The notes below the pieces were generated by a model. That model had not been told where the DNA came from. It was given only the letters and a program-made list of their open reading frames with translations, and made no database searches. Positions 55,336-64,000 of a stretch of 64,000 nucleotides of DNA are shown here, in pieces. This stretch comes from Catellatospora vulcania (GTDB taxonomy: Bacteria; Actinomycetota; Actinomycetes; Mycobacteriales; Micromonosporaceae). Location: NCBI RefSeq assembly GCF_009720385.1, contig NZ_ML769309.1, positions 1 to 64,000 on the forward strand, read 5' to 3'. The first letter of the stretch is position 1. Every line of letters starts with the position of its first letter. The position numbers were made by a program, and so were the translations under genes.

Positions 55336-55812
55336 ATGCGACGACTGCTGCTCGTGGTGTTCGGTGTGCTGGGCGTGCTGCTGCTCGCGGTGCCGGCGGG
55401 AGCGTGTGCGCCGTGCGTGCCGCTCACCGACGCGGAGAAGCTCCAGCGGGCCGATCTTGTGGTGGTCGGGGTGGTCAGCGATCTCGACTCGATCTTCTCG
55501 GAGTCGGCGACCGTGCGAGTGGCGGAGGTCGTCAAAGGACAAGCCGGGAAGGAGATCTCGCTCGCCGATCCGCGTGGCAATCCGTGCCTGTCGCCGCTGA
55601 ACGAAGGACATCGCTACCGCCTCTACCTGGTCCGGTCGGGTGACGGCTGGGCGAGGATGGCCTGCGCCGCCGCGGAGCGGCAGAGCACAGAGCCGGTCCT
55701 CGCCTGGTGGCGGATCCACGACGAGTGGGTCACCACGGCCGCCGTAGCCACCGGCGCCGTGTTCCTGGTGCTCGCGGCCGCCCGCATACGCCGCCGCCGA
55801 GCATCCGCCTGA
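55336..55812 (+). CDS. Small exported membrane-anchored protein, TIMP/NTR-like
   Basis: A 158-residue protein with signal sequence (about 1-23, LLLVVFGVLGVLLLAVPAGA), a cysteine-rich opening (CAPCVPLT) after it, the pattern QRADLVVVGVVSDLD and VRVAEVVKGQAGKEI, two further cysteines (NPCLSPL, RMACAAAE) and a C-terminal helix with basic stop (TAAVATGAVFLVLAAARIRR). The domain between resembles small NTR/TIMP-like beta-barrels of bacteria (cysteines, LERADVVFxGxV style). Function unknown. It converges with the LacI gene. Confidence 0.72.
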   Translation: MRRLLLVVFGVLGVLLLAVPAGACAPCVPLTDAEKLQRADLVVVGVVSDLDSIFSESATVRVAEVVKGQAGKEISLADPRGNPCLSPLNEGHRYRLYLVRSGDGWARMACAAAERQSTEPVLAWWRIHDEWVTTAAVATGAVFLVLAAARIRRRRASA

Positions 55813-55835
55813 ACCGGGCGCCTCCGGTGCCTGTT

Positions 55836-55895
55836 GCAGTTTCAGGGAAACTGCACGGTCGGAGGCGAGGATTGGTGCAGTTTCCCTGAAGCTGC
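55836..55895. repeat. 60-bp paired-palindrome element, copy 2
   Basis: GCAGTTTCAGGGAAACTGC (55836-55854) and GCAGTTTCCCTGAAGCTGC (55877-55895) are inverted copies with one mismatch, again 22 bases apart and 60 bp in total, as in 11595-11654. The internal 22 bases differ between the two elements. It also lies between convergent gene ends. Confidence 0.85.
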
Positions 55896-55910
55896 GGCGA
55901 CGGGCGGTCG

Positions 55911-56939
55911 TCAGGCCTGTTGGGGGAGGGGGCCGGTGGATTCGCGCACGACGAGGCGGCAGGGCTGGCGGATGACGCCGGACGACGGGGTGCCGTCGAG
56001 GGCGGCGAACAGGTGCATGACGGCGGTCGCGCCGAGCTGCTCCAGGTTCAGGTCGACGGTGGTCAGCGGCGGCCGGCAGTCGGCGGCCATCTCCTCCCAG
56101 TTGTCGTAACCGATGATGGCGACGTCGTCGGGCACCCGGCAGCCGTGCTCCTGCAGCGCCTGGGCTGCCCCGGCGGCGATCTGGTCGTTGCCGCAGAAGA
56201 TCGCGTCGATCTCGGGATGCGCGGTGATCAGCATCCGGGCGGCGTGCCGTCCCCAGCGCTGCGACCACTCGCCGTACAGCGGCTCGCCGCCGACCAGCGC
56301 CAACCCGGACTCGGCCAGCACGGCCTGAAGTCCGGTGACCCGATCCCGGGCGGCGCGGTAGCTCTGCGGCCCCGTGATGTGCGCGATGTTGCGCCGCCGC
56401 AGACTGACCAGGTGCTCCATGGCCAGCCGCCCACCGCCCTCGTCGTCGGCGAGCACGCTGAGGTCGGCCGGGTCGGTGGACTGGCCGTACACGTACACGA
56501 CCGGCACCGGGATATCGCGGCTCAGTGACGGACGCAGATCGTTGCTGTCGCCGAGGATGATGAACCCGTCGACCTGCCGCGCGAGCAGGGTCCGGATGTA
56601 GTGCTGGCGGCGGATCGCGTCACCGCGGGCGTCGCACAGCAGCACCGACATCTGCTCGTTGCCGAGCGCGTTCTCGGCGCCGAGCAGGATCGGGATGGAG
56701 AACCGGCCGCCGAGTTCGTCGGTGAGCAGGCCGATGGTGCGGGTGCGCCCGGAGATCAGCCCACGGGCCAGCACGTTGGGCTGGAAGCTGAGCTGGTTGG
56801 CGGCCTGCAGCACGCGCAGCCGGGTGTCGGGTGCGACCTCGCCGCGCGCGTTGAGGGCCTTGGACGCGGTCGCCACGGACACCCCCGCCAGCCGTGCCAC
56901 GTCGGTGAGGGTCACCGACGTCGATCGCCGCCTGCCCAT
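55911..56939 (-). CDS. LacI-family transcriptional repressor
   Basis: The 342-residue regulator has the LacI DNA-binding headpiece (VTLTDVARLAGVSVATASKALNARGEVAP, hinge helix about 50-60 with QPNVLARGL) and a periplasmic-binding-protein-like sugar domain (RTIGLLTDELGGRFSIPILLG, FCGNDQIAAGAAQAL, VAIIGYDNWEEMA). It is divergent from the GH127 gene, so it probably controls the arabinoside locus and responds to arabinose or an oligosaccharide. AAAGG lies a few bases before the ATG. Confidence 0.92.
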   Translation of the reverse strand: MGRRRSTSVTLTDVARLAGVSVATASKALNARGEVAPDTRLRVLQAANQLSFQPNVLARGLISGRTRTIGLLTDELGGRFSIPILLGAENALGNEQMSVLLCDARGDAIRRQHYIRTLLARQVDGFIILGDSNDLRPSLSRDIPVPVVYVYGQSTDPADLSVLADDEGGGRLAMEHLVSLRRRNIAHITGPQSYRAARDRVTGLQAVLAESGLALVGGEPLYGEWSQRWGRHAARMLITAHPEIDAIFCGNDQIAAGAAQALQEHGCRVPDDVAIIGYDNWEEMAADCRPPLTTVDLNLEQLGATAVMHLFAALDGTPSSGVIRQPCRLVVRESTGPLPQQA

Positions 56940-57046
56940 GGAAAGCCTTTCGCTCGTTTTTCGACAACGTGTCGGAGCTTACGCACGGAACCGTTGCTGT
57001 GCATAGCCCTGGCCACGTTATCGAGATGTGACACGACGGCCATCTT

Positions 57047-57102
57047 GCCGAAAAGGTTTTCGGCATCCATGGTTGCTCCAACGTGGAAGTGACCGCGGTC
57101 AC
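57047..57102 (+). promoter_or_regulatory. Operators upstream of the GH127 gene
   Basis: GCCGAAAA-gg-TTTTCGGC (57047-57064) is a perfect 8-bp-arm dyad; GTGACCGCGGTCAC (57089-57102) is a perfect 14-bp palindrome. A third partial dyad, CGACA-acg-TGTCG, lies nearer the LacI gene (about 56960-56972). Each is a plausible LacI-family site in the 184-base divergent region. Confidence 0.6.
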
Positions 57103-57123
57103 GAGAGCTTGTTGGAGGCGGAG

Positions 57124-59025
57124 ATGACGGTGGCGGCGCGAACCGCCGACCTCACCGGAGGTCGGCCCGTGGTGCCGTCGCGAGGAGTCCTGCGACCGCT
57201 GGGCCTGAGCGAGGTCCGGATCACGGGGGGCTTCTGGGCGCAGCGGCAGGCGACCAACGGGCGGGCGACGCTCGACCATGGTCGCGAATGGATGGACAAG
57301 CTCGGCTGGACCGGCAACTTCACCGCTGAAGTGGGCCGGGGCAGCGCCGAGCGGCGCGGTCGCGAGTTCTCCGACTCCGAGGTGTACAAGCTGATCGAGG
57401 CGATGTCATGGGAGACCGGCCGGCAGGCCGACCCGGCCCGCGACGCCGAGATCGCCGAGCTGACCGCGATGATCGCGAGCGCGCAGGCCGAAGACGGCTA
57501 CCTGCACACGGCGTTCGGCCGGTCCGGCCAGCGCGCCCGCTACGGCGACCTGGCCTGGGGGCACGAGCTCTACTGCGCCGGGCACCTGCTCCAGGCGTCG
57601 GTGGCGCGGGCCCGCACCAGCGGCGACGACGCGCTGCTGAACGTGGCGCGGCGGGTCGCCGACCACGTCTGCGAGGAGTTCGGGCCGGCCGGCCGCGACG
57701 CGGTCTGCGGGCACCCGGAGATCGAGCCGGGCCTCGTGGAGCTGTTCCGGGCGACGGGGGAGCAGCGCTACCTGGACCAGGCGGCGCTGTTCGTGGCCCG
57801 GCGCGGCCGGCGGACCCTGCCCCGGCACGAGTTCGGCTGGGCGTACTTCAGCGACGACATCCCGGTCCGCGAGGCGAAGGTGCTGCGCGGTCACGCCGTG
57901 CGGGCGCTCTACCTCGCGGCGGGGGTCGTCGACCTGGCCGTGGAGACCGGGGACGACGAGCTGCTGGAGACGGTCGCGGCACAGTTCGACCGGACCCTGG
58001 CCCGGCGCACGTACCTGACCGGCGGGATGGGCTCGCGGCACCTCGACGAGGCGTTCAGCGACGACTTCGTGCTGCCGGCCGACCGGGCGTACTCGGAGAC
58101 CTGCGCCGGCATCGCGGCGATCATGGTGGCGTGGCGGCTGATGCTGGCCACCGGCCGCGAGCACTACGCCGACGTCATCGAGCGCATCCTCTACAACGTC
58201 GTGGCCACCGCGATCGGCGACGACGGCCGGTCCTTCTTCTACGCCCACACGCTGCACCAGCGGTCGCTGACCCCGGTGCTGCCCGGTGACGTGGAGCAGC
58301 TCGGCTTCGGCGGCGGCCCGCGCGCGCCGTGGTTCGAGGTGTCCTGCTGCCTGGCCAACACGGCCCGGCTGCTGGCCAGCCTGTCCACGTACGTGGCCTC
58401 GGCCGACGACGACGGGCTGCGCGTGCACCAGTACGCCGACGCCGACCTCGACACGACGCTGGCCGACGGGCGGCGGGTCGGGCTGCGGATGCGCACCGGC
58501 TACCCCGACGAGGGGACTGTCGGCATCGAGGTGACCGCGGCCGAACCCGGCCCGTGGACGCTCGCGCTCCGGCTGCCCTCCTGGGCCGCCGGTGCGACGG
58601 TCACCGTCAACGGCGAGCCGCAGCCGACCTCGGGCGACCGGGCCGTGCTGCAGCGGGACTTCGCCGTCGGCGACCGGATCGTGCTCGCGCTGCCGATGCG
58701 GCCCCGGTTCACCCGCCCCGACCCGCGCATCGACGCGGTCAGAGGCTGCGTGGCGGTGGAGCAGGGGCCGGTCGTGCTGTGCGCGGAGTCGGTCGGCGGC
58801 GTCCTGGACCTGGACAGCCTGCGGGTCGACGCGGGCACCGACCCGGCCGCCGACGGCGGGGTGACGGTCCGCGGGCTGACCGAGGAGCTGCCGGAACGGC
58901 CGTGGCCGTACGCCGACGCCGGACCCGTCGGGCAGCGCACCACCTTGGACGTGCCACTGGTTCCGTACCACCGCTGGGCGCGCGGCGGACCCTCCACCAT
59001 GCGGGTCTGGCTGCCCACCACCTGA
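57124..59025 (+). CDS. Beta-L-arabinofuranosidase, glycoside hydrolase family 127
   Basis: A 633-residue cytoplasmic enzyme. It begins with the GH127 opening LGLSEVRITGGFWAQRQATN, has the zinc/catalytic residues in SETCAGIAAIMVAWRLML (Glu and Cys) and WFEVSCCLANTARLLASL (Cys pair; the first or second is the nucleophile in characterised enzymes), and ends with beta-sandwich sequence. It releases beta-L-arabinofuranose from oligosaccharides such as those of hydroxyproline-rich plant glycoproteins. No signal peptide. GGAGG precedes the ATG. The importer genes follow, fitting uptake then cytoplasmic cleavage. Confidence 0.9.
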   Translation: MTVAARTADLTGGRPVVPSRGVLRPLGLSEVRITGGFWAQRQATNGRATLDHGREWMDKLGWTGNFTAEVGRGSAERRGREFSDSEVYKLIEAMSWETGRQADPARDAEIAELTAMIASAQAEDGYLHTAFGRSGQRARYGDLAWGHELYCAGHLLQASVARARTSGDDALLNVARRVADHVCEEFGPAGRDAVCGHPEIEPGLVELFRATGEQRYLDQAALFVARRGRRTLPRHEFGWAYFSDDIPVREAKVLRGHAVRALYLAAGVVDLAVETGDDELLETVAAQFDRTLARRTYLTGGMGSRHLDEAFSDDFVLPADRAYSETCAGIAAIMVAWRLMLATGREHYADVIERILYNVVATAIGDDGRSFFYAHTLHQRSLTPVLPGDVEQLGFGGGPRAPWFEVSCCLANTARLLASLSTYVASADDDGLRVHQYADADLDTTLADGRRVGLRMRTGYPDEGTVGIEVTAAEPGPWTLALRLPSWAAGATVTVNGEPQPTSGDRAVLQRDFAVGDRIVLALPMRPRFTRPDPRIDAVRGCVAVEQGPVVLCAESVGGVLDLDSLRVDAGTDPAADGGVTVRGLTEELPERPWPYADAGPVGQRTTLDVPLVPYHRWARGGPSTMRVWLPTT

Positions 59026-59172
59026 TCCACCACTGACGCACCACGTAACGAAGGCACCACCGCACATGGGGACACGGCTCGTCCCGGTTCGCCACCGCTC
59101 CCTCGGCGCACCGGGCGACTTCCCGGGTTCCGGCTCCACCCGCTCATCCACATACCGATGGAAGGAGAGATT

Positions 59173-60462
59173 GTGAGATCTAGAGGACTTCGGGCGCTGG
59201 CCGTCACGGCGGCGGCCCTGCTGGTGACCGCCGTCGCCGCGTGCGGCGCAGACGACCCGGAGGCTCCCGGCGCGTCGGGCACCGCCGGTGTCGACGACGG
59301 CGCGCAGCTGACGCTGTGGACCCGTGCGGCCACCGAGTCGGTGTCCAAGGCGTACGCCGAGGCGTACAACAAGACGCACAAGAACAAGGTGACCGTCACC
59401 TCGTACCCGAACGAGGAGTACCCGGCGAAGCTGGCCTCCGCGGCGGGCGCGAAGGCGCTGCCCGACCTGTTCGGCGCGGACGTCGTCTTCGCGGCGCAGT
59501 ACGCCTCGCAGGGCCTGTGGACCGACCTGACCGAGCGCCTGGCGGCCAGCGGCCTGAAGGACAAGGTGTCGCCCGGACACCTCAACGCCGGCACCTGGGA
59601 CGGCAAGAACTACGCCGTCCCGCACACCGTCGACATGTCGGTGATGCTCTACAACAAGGACCTGTACACGAAGGCGGGCCTGGACCCGGAGAAGGGCCCG
59701 ACGTCGCTGAAGGAGTTCGCCGAGCACGCCCGCAAGATTGACAAGCTGGGCGGCGACGTGAACGGCACCTACTTCGGCGGCAACTGCGGCGGCTGCGTCG
59801 AGTTCACCTTCTGGCCCTCGGTCTGGGGCGCCGGCGGCGACGTGCTCGACGCCAAGGGCGAGAACGCCAAGGTCGACTCCAAGGAGATGGCCGACGTGTT
59901 CGGCATCTACCGGGCGCTGTACGACGAGGGCGTGGCGGCTCCGGCGTCCAAGGACGAGGCCGGTCCGACCTGGCTCGGCGCGCTGCAGAGTGGCAAGATC
60001 GGCATCGCCCCCGGGCCGTCGGTGTGGCTGGGCCTCATCGAGGAGAAGGGCGTGAAGATGGGCGTCGCGCCGATCAGCGGGCCCGACGGCGGCGACTCCA
60101 CCTTCATCGGCGGTGACGCCATCGGCGTCGGCGCCACCAGCACCAAGGCCGCCCAGGCCTGGGACTTCCTGCTCTGGACGATGTCCGAGGAGGCCCAGGT
60201 CGAGGTCATCGCCAAGAACAAGGGCGTGCCGATCCGCACCGACCTGGCGTCGAACAAGTACTCCGCGGCCGACCCGCGCATCGTGCTCATCAACAGCCTG
60301 GTCGCCAAGGGCAAGACGCCGTACGCGAAGAACTTCAACGCCTCCTTCAACGACCCGCAGAGCCCATGGCTGCAGACGGTCCGCGGAGCCCTGTTCGGTG
60401 ATGCCGCCAAGTCCCTGACCGACGGCAACACCGCGATCACCAAGTCCCTCCAGCAAGGCTGA
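59173..60462 (+). CDS. Sugar ABC transporter substrate-binding lipoprotein
   Basis: The 429-residue protein has a lipoprotein signal peptide (VTAVAACGADD, lipobox Cys near residue 25) and the solute-binding fold of carbohydrate ABC importers (QLTLWTRAATESVSKAYAEAYN, GTWDGKNYAVPHTVDMSVML, FWPSVWGAGGDVLDAKG, AAQAWDFLLWTMSEEAQVEV). GTG 59173 is chosen for its AAGGAG site; an ATG at 59158 would add five residues. It is followed by two permease genes and probably binds an arabino-oligosaccharide. Confidence 0.93.
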   Translation: MRSRGLRALAVTAAALLVTAVAACGADDPEAPGASGTAGVDDGAQLTLWTRAATESVSKAYAEAYNKTHKNKVTVTSYPNEEYPAKLASAAGAKALPDLFGADVVFAAQYASQGLWTDLTERLAASGLKDKVSPGHLNAGTWDGKNYAVPHTVDMSVMLYNKDLYTKAGLDPEKGPTSLKEFAEHARKIDKLGGDVNGTYFGGNCGGCVEFTFWPSVWGAGGDVLDAKGENAKVDSKEMADVFGIYRALYDEGVAAPASKDEAGPTWLGALQSGKIGIAPGPSVWLGLIEEKGVKMGVAPISGPDGGDSTFIGGDAIGVGATSTKAAQAWDFLLWTMSEEAQVEVIAKNKGVPIRTDLASNKYSAADPRIVLINSLVAKGKTPYAKNFNASFNDPQSPWLQTVRGALFGDAAKSLTDGNTAITKSLQQG

Positions 60463-60532
60463 CCCGAACCCGGCCCGGCCGCCGCCCTACCCCGGCGGCC
60501 GGGCCACCTCGACCGACCGACCCGGAGACGCG

Positions 60533-61492
60533 ATGTCCACGCTCACCCCGCCCCGCAGCGGCAAGGCGCGCCCGCTGCCCGCACCGGAGGCCGCCCGGCC
60601 GCCGAAGCGGTTCCGGCGCAGCGCCGCCCGCAGCCGCGCCGCGCTCGGGGCCCTCTACGCGACGCCCACTGCGGTCATGGTCGGCCTGTTCTTCCTGGTG
60701 CCGCTGGTGCTGGTCGGCTGGATGTCGCTGCACAAGTGGCCGCTGCTGGGCGCGCCGACGATGAACGTGCCGGACAACTACACCCGCATCGCCGACAACG
60801 AGCTGGTCGCCTCGGCGGTCTGGTTCACCGTCAAGTACACGGTGCTGATGACGGTGGGGCTGTTCGTCGTCGCGTTCGGGCTGGCCCTGCTGGTGCAGCA
60901 GCGCCGGCGCGGGGTCGGCTTCCTGCGCACCGCGTTCCTGCTGCCCATGGCCGTCGGCTTCGCCAGCGCCTCGCTGCTGTTCCTGGGGCTGCTGTCCGAC
61001 GAGATCGGCCCACTCAGCGACCTGCTCCGCAAGCTCGGCGTGATCGACGGGTACGTGTCCTGGACCAGCGGCAGCTCCGAATCCGCGCTGGGTTCGGCGA
61101 TGGTGCTGGTGCTGTGGCGCTTCGCCGGGTTCAACATGCTGATCCTGCTCACCGGCCTGCAGGCGATCCCGCTGGAGGTGTACGAGGCGGCCCGCATCGA
61201 CGGCGCGAGCCGCTGGCAGACCTTCCGCCGGGTCACCATCCCGCTGATGCGCCCGACGATCGCGCTGGTGCTCACCATGATGATCACGGGTTCGCTGCTG
61301 GCGTTCGACCAGTTCTGGATTCTCACCCGCGGCGGCCCGGACAACAGCACCACCTCGCTGGTGATGGTGATCTACCGGGAGGCGTTCATCCGCCTCGACC
61401 TCGGCTCCGCCGCCGCCATCTCGGTCGCGCTGCTGGCCGTGCTCGTCGTCTTCAACGTCATCCAGCTCGGCGTCCTGCGCCGGCGCTCCTAG
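60533..61492 (+). CDS. Sugar ABC transporter permease (MalF type)
   Basis: A 319-residue permease with six helices and the EAA loop YEAARIDGASRWQTFRRVTI, which contacts the ATPase. First helix LYATPTAVMVGLFFLVPLVL. It lies 70 bases after the binding-protein gene and 11 bases before the second permease, in one operon. Confidence 0.93.
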   Translation: MSTLTPPRSGKARPLPAPEAARPPKRFRRSAARSRAALGALYATPTAVMVGLFFLVPLVLVGWMSLHKWPLLGAPTMNVPDNYTRIADNELVASAVWFTVKYTVLMTVGLFVVAFGLALLVQQRRRGVGFLRTAFLLPMAVGFASASLLFLGLLSDEIGPLSDLLRKLGVIDGYVSWTSGSSESALGSAMVLVLWRFAGFNMLILLTGLQAIPLEVYEAARIDGASRWQTFRRVTIPLMRPTIALVLTMMITGSLLAFDQFWILTRGGPDNSTTSLVMVIYREAFIRLDLGSAAAISVALLAVLVVFNVIQLGVLRRRS

Positions 61493-61503
61493 GAGAGGCA
61501 ACC

Positions 61504-62313
61504 ATGACCAGGTCTTCCCTTGCCGGACGGTGGGGCTACTACGTCACCGGCACGGCGCTGGCGATCCTGTTCCTGTCGCCGCTGCTGTGGAGCGGCTGGG
61601 CGTCGCTGCGCACCAACACCGGCTTCGGGCTGGAGAACTACGACCGGCTGTTCACCTCGGACAACGGCATCCGGGTGCACCATGTGGTCAACAGCCTCAC
61701 CGTCAGCGCACTGACCGTGGCGGGCACGCTGCTGGTGGCGACGCTGGGCGGGTACGCCTTCGGCCGGTTCCGCTTCCCCGGCCGGGACCTGCTGTTCCTG
61801 CTCACCCTGGCGATCCTGATGGTGCCCTACGCGACCATCCTCATCGCGCTGTACGTCCTGCTCGGCTGGATCGGCCTGCAGGACAGCCTGATCGGCCTGA
61901 GCCTGGTGCTGATCATGTTCCAGCTGCCGTTCTCGATCTTCATGATGCGCAACTCGTTCGAGGCGGTACCCCGCGAACTCGAGGAGTCGGCCCAGGTCGA
62001 CGGCTGCAACAGCGTCTCCACCCTGCTCCGGATCATGCTGCCCGCGGTGAAGCCCGGCCTGATCACCGTCGGCCTGTTCGCGTTCCTGACCTCGTGGAGC
62101 GAGTTCTTCGCCCCGCTGATCCTGCTGAACTCGACCGACCAGTTCACGACGACTCTCGCCGTGGTCAACATGCGCACCGCCAGCCACGGCTCCATCGACT
62201 ACGCCGCGCTGGAGGCGGGGGTGGTCTTCATGGCCGTGCCCTGCCTCCTGCTGTTCGCCTTCATGCAGCGCAGCTACGTACGGGGGTTCACCTCCGGCGC
62301 GCTGAAGGGCTGA
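61504..62313 (+). CDS. Sugar ABC transporter permease (MalG type)
   Basis: A 269-residue permease with six helices and the EAA-like loop LEESAQVDGCNSVSTLLRIM; opening helix VTGTALAILFLSPLLWSGWA is typical of MalG-type partners. AGGAGAGG precedes the ATG. No ATP-binding protein follows, so a shared MsiK-like ATPase elsewhere is assumed. Confidence 0.93.
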   Translation: MTRSSLAGRWGYYVTGTALAILFLSPLLWSGWASLRTNTGFGLENYDRLFTSDNGIRVHHVVNSLTVSALTVAGTLLVATLGGYAFGRFRFPGRDLLFLLTLAILMVPYATILIALYVLLGWIGLQDSLIGLSLVLIMFQLPFSIFMMRNSFEAVPRELEESAQVDGCNSVSTLLRIMLPAVKPGLITVGLFAFLTSWSEFFAPLILLNSTDQFTTTLAVVNMRTASHGSIDYAALEAGVVFMAVPCLLLFAFMQRSYVRGFTSGALKG

Positions 62314-62328
62314 ACAGCCCGTTTGACC

Positions 62329-62370
62329 CCCGGCCGCGCCCGCACCGCCTACCCGGCGGGCGCGGCCGGG
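62329..62370 (+). terminator. GC hairpin after the sugar transporter operon
   Basis: CCCGGCCGCGCCCG (62329-62342) is the exact reverse complement of CGGGCGCGGCCGGG (62357-62370), with a 14-base loop, 16 bases after the permease stop. It separates the importer genes from the secreted glycosidase, which has its own GGAGG site. Confidence 0.78.
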
Positions 62371-62428
62371 TTCACCAGACCTCTCACCGCGTTCCTTCCC
62401 ACCGTCCCCCTTTGTGGAGGTGAACACC

Positions 62429-64000
62429 ATGCCACTGCTTTCGCGCTCCCGGCGCAGAAGCCTGGCACTCGGCCTGTCCGCAGTACTGGCCACCGGAGTG
62501 ATCGCCGTACAGGCGTCCAATCCGGCGATGGCGGCGCAGACCATCGGCTTCCCCACGTTCAGCGGCCCGGCGATCCCCGCCCCACCGGTCGCCTACACCA
62601 GCGGCAACATGATGCAGTCCATCTACAACGCGGAGTCGGCCGGCACCGACTTCTGGATGGACCGGCTGCTGGCCCGTCCCGGCAACGACCCGGCCGGCAC
62701 CTGGCTGATGACCCGCGGCCGCGCGTTCTACCTCAAGACGCACACCCCGGGCACGCTCGGCTTCGCCGGGCAGGCCGCCTACTGGGAGAGCATCAACAAC
62801 AGCAACGCGTACACCGTCGCGGTCACCCCCGGCACGTTCACCGAGCAGGTGAACTCGCGCTGGCAGGCGCCCAGCCACTGGAAGAGCGTGCACACCAGCG
62901 GCTCGATCACCATCAACCAGACCAAGTTCATCACCGACAACAACGTCGCCGTGACGAACCTGTCCATCACCAACGGCGGCAGCAGCTCCACCACGCTGCA
63001 GCTGCGGGCGACCTCGCCGTTCGCCACCTCCGGCAGCGGCAGCGAGCTGACCGGCCAGGTCAACGCCTACAACAATCTGACCACGCTGTACCCCCGCATC
63101 ACCGGTGACGGCTTCACCGTCTCCAGCGGCGGGCTCAACCGCTCGGTGACCATCGCCGCGGGCGCGACCGTGACCGCCAAGGTGGTCATGGGCTTCGTCA
63201 CCAACGAGATCCCGGCGTCGCTGACGGAGTACAACGCCTACGCGGGCTACAGCAACGCGACCGCGTTCGCGACCCACGTGCGGGCGTACAACCTGTGGTG
63301 GGCGCAGAACCTGCCCTACATCGACGTCGCCGAGCCGGCGATCAAGAAGAACATCTACTACCGCTGGTGGCTGATGCGCTTCAACAACCTCGACGCCGAC
63401 ATCCCGGGGCAGACCTTCCAGTTCCCGACGTCGACCGAGGGTGTGCTGGGCTACAACAACGCGATCGTGCTGACCCAGCCGATGCACATCGACGACCTGA
63501 AGTACCTGCGCAACCCGATCTACGCGATGGGCAACGTGCTGTCGACCGGGCAGGTCTCCAAGGGCGGCCGCTTCCTGGACAACCCGGGTGACCCGGAGAA
63601 CTGGTCCAACAGCTACACCCAGTACATCGCCGAGGCGGCGTGGAAGGCCTACCAGATCTACGGCGGCCAGCCGGCGATCGCGGGCAACATCGCCAAGTAC
63701 GCCGAGGGCGACGTCAAGGGCCAGCTGTCCTTCTACGACACCAACAACAACGGGCTCATCGAGTACGACTGGGGCGCGCTGACCGGCAACGACGCCGACG
63801 CGGTGTCGTTCCACTACCGCTCGGGCCGGATGGACCGCGCCGAGTCGGCCTACCAGTACTCGGGCGCGCTCGCGGCGGCGCAGGCGTACGACGCGATCGG
63901 CAACACGGCCAAGGCCGCCGAGATGCGCACCTTGGCGACCCGGATCCAGAACGCGCTCACCAGCGTGCTGTGGAACTCCAGCCGCCAGCTGTTCGAGCAC
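62429..64000 (+). CDS. Secreted glycoside hydrolase-like protein, MGH1-like (alpha/alpha)6 type (partial)
   Basis: The frame is open for 524 codons to the window end, with no stop, so the 3' part is missing. GGAGG lies eight bases before the ATG. A signal peptide (about 1-35, LALGLSAVLATGVIAVQASN then AMAA) is followed by a beta domain (about 40-260) and the start of an alpha-toroid catalytic domain (NIYYRWWLMRFNNLDADIPG, EGVLGYNNAIVLTQPMHIDD, DNPGDPENWSNSYTQYIAEA, YDWGALTGNDADAVSFHY). This pattern recalls MGH1-like glycoside hydrolases; the identification is moderate. With the GH127 enzyme and importer downstream of LacI, it may release arabinosides outside the cell. Confidence 0.78.
   Translation, partial: MPLLSRSRRRSLALGLSAVLATGVIAVQASNPAMAAQTIGFPTFSGPAIPAPPVAYTSGNMMQSIYNAESAGTDFWMDRLLARPGNDPAGTWLMTRGRAFYLKTHTPGTLGFAGQAAYWESINNSNAYTVAVTPGTFTEQVNSRWQAPSHWKSVHTSGSITINQTKFITDNNVAVTNLSITNGGSSSTTLQLRATSPFATSGSGSELTGQVNAYNNLTTLYPRITGDGFTVSSGGLNRSVTIAAGATVTAKVVMGFVTNEIPASLTEYNAYAGYSNATAFATHVRAYNLWWAQNLPYIDVAEPAIKKNIYYRWWLMRFNNLDADIPGQTFQFPTSTEGVLGYNNAIVLTQPMHIDDLKYLRNPIYAMGNVLSTGQVSKGGRFLDNPGDPENWSNSYTQYIAEAAWKAYQIYGGQPAIAGNIAKYAEGDVKGQLSFYDTNNNGLIEYDWGALTGNDADAVSFHYRSGRMDRAESAYQYSGALAAAQAYDAIGNTAKAAEMRTLATRIQNALTSVLWNSSRQLFEH

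Noticed and set aside
57406-60456. 1016-codon minus-strand open frame, and similar ones at 37563-41195 and 33078-35717
   Set aside because: All lie opposite conserved genes (GH127, binding protein, KdpD copies) and have shadow-frame composition.
1-64000. CRISPR arrays, tRNA or rRNA genes, insertion sequences, integrases or prophage
   Set aside because: None was recognised: no regularly spaced repeats, no tRNA-like cloverleaf noticed and no transposase or recombinase motifs in any reading frame.

Overview
High-GC (roughly 70-75 percent by eye) actinobacterial chromosome with very high third-position GC, GTG and even TTG starts and many leaderless promoters. Gene content (SigC-like ECF factor, PASTA kinase protein, many ricin-lectin secreted hydrolases, DUF3152, DUF4166, DUF389, a kdp operon with small upstream membrane ORFs) and a recurring GAAGGGCACCTTC-type hairpin suggest a Micromonosporaceae-like organism such as Catellatospora, Actinoplanes or Micromonospora. 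Genus is inference; no rRNA or tRNA gene was seen.

Layout. 1-4.8 kb: tail of an unknown gene, a SigC-like sigma factor divergent from a zinc-finger membrane anti-sigma candidate, an ABC exporter behind a textbook 19-bp-spacer MerR-type promoter, and a secreted endonuclease/exonuclease/phosphatase-fold protein. 4.8-10.6 kb: a helical-repeat protein, then two secreted multidomain sugar-active proteins (PQQ-type sugar dehydrogenase; ThuA-DUF1080) that share near-identical CBM6-like and ricin-lectin C-termini. 10.7-17.5 kb: two uncharacterised genes, an autoregulated TetR fused by overlap to an apolipoprotein N-acyltransferase-like enzyme, an M23-like protein, a frameshifted small membrane gene and a pectate lyase. 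17.7-25.7 kb: methyltransferase, double-MerR regulator divergent from an erythromycin-esterase-family gene, an orphan ABC-2-like permease, a two-component system and an ABC-F ATPase.

25.9-40.2 kb: a PASTA kinase-fold protein lacking the catalytic HRD aspartate, then the potassium uptake block: small ORF-kdpF-kdpA-kdpB-kdpC, a hairpin, kdpD-kdpE, a DUF389 membrane gene and a second complete kdpD paralogue with no second kdpE. 40.3-43.4 kb: drug-type ABC exporter plus MarR-like regulator. 43.5-55.9 kb: mixed housekeeping and accessory genes: methyltransferase, OatA-like acyltransferase, an SRPBCC-DUF4166 pair behind a double TetR-type operator, AraC regulator, DinB-like protein, a two-component system, NUDIX, PP2C-like protein, a DUF3152 zincin and small exported proteins.

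55.9-64 kb: a coherent arabino-oligosaccharide locus: LacI repressor divergent from a GH127 beta-L-arabinofuranosidase, then a binding protein and two permeases of a sugar ABC importer (no ATPase gene, so probably served by a shared MsiK-like ATPase), and a secreted glycosidase that runs off the window. No gap without a gene exceeds 300 bases. The points most worth a second look are the apparent pseudokinase, the twin KdpD arrangement, the 60-bp paired-palindrome element found twice, the TetR operator that contains a leaderless promoter, the duplicated lectin tails and the single-base frameshift at 15861.
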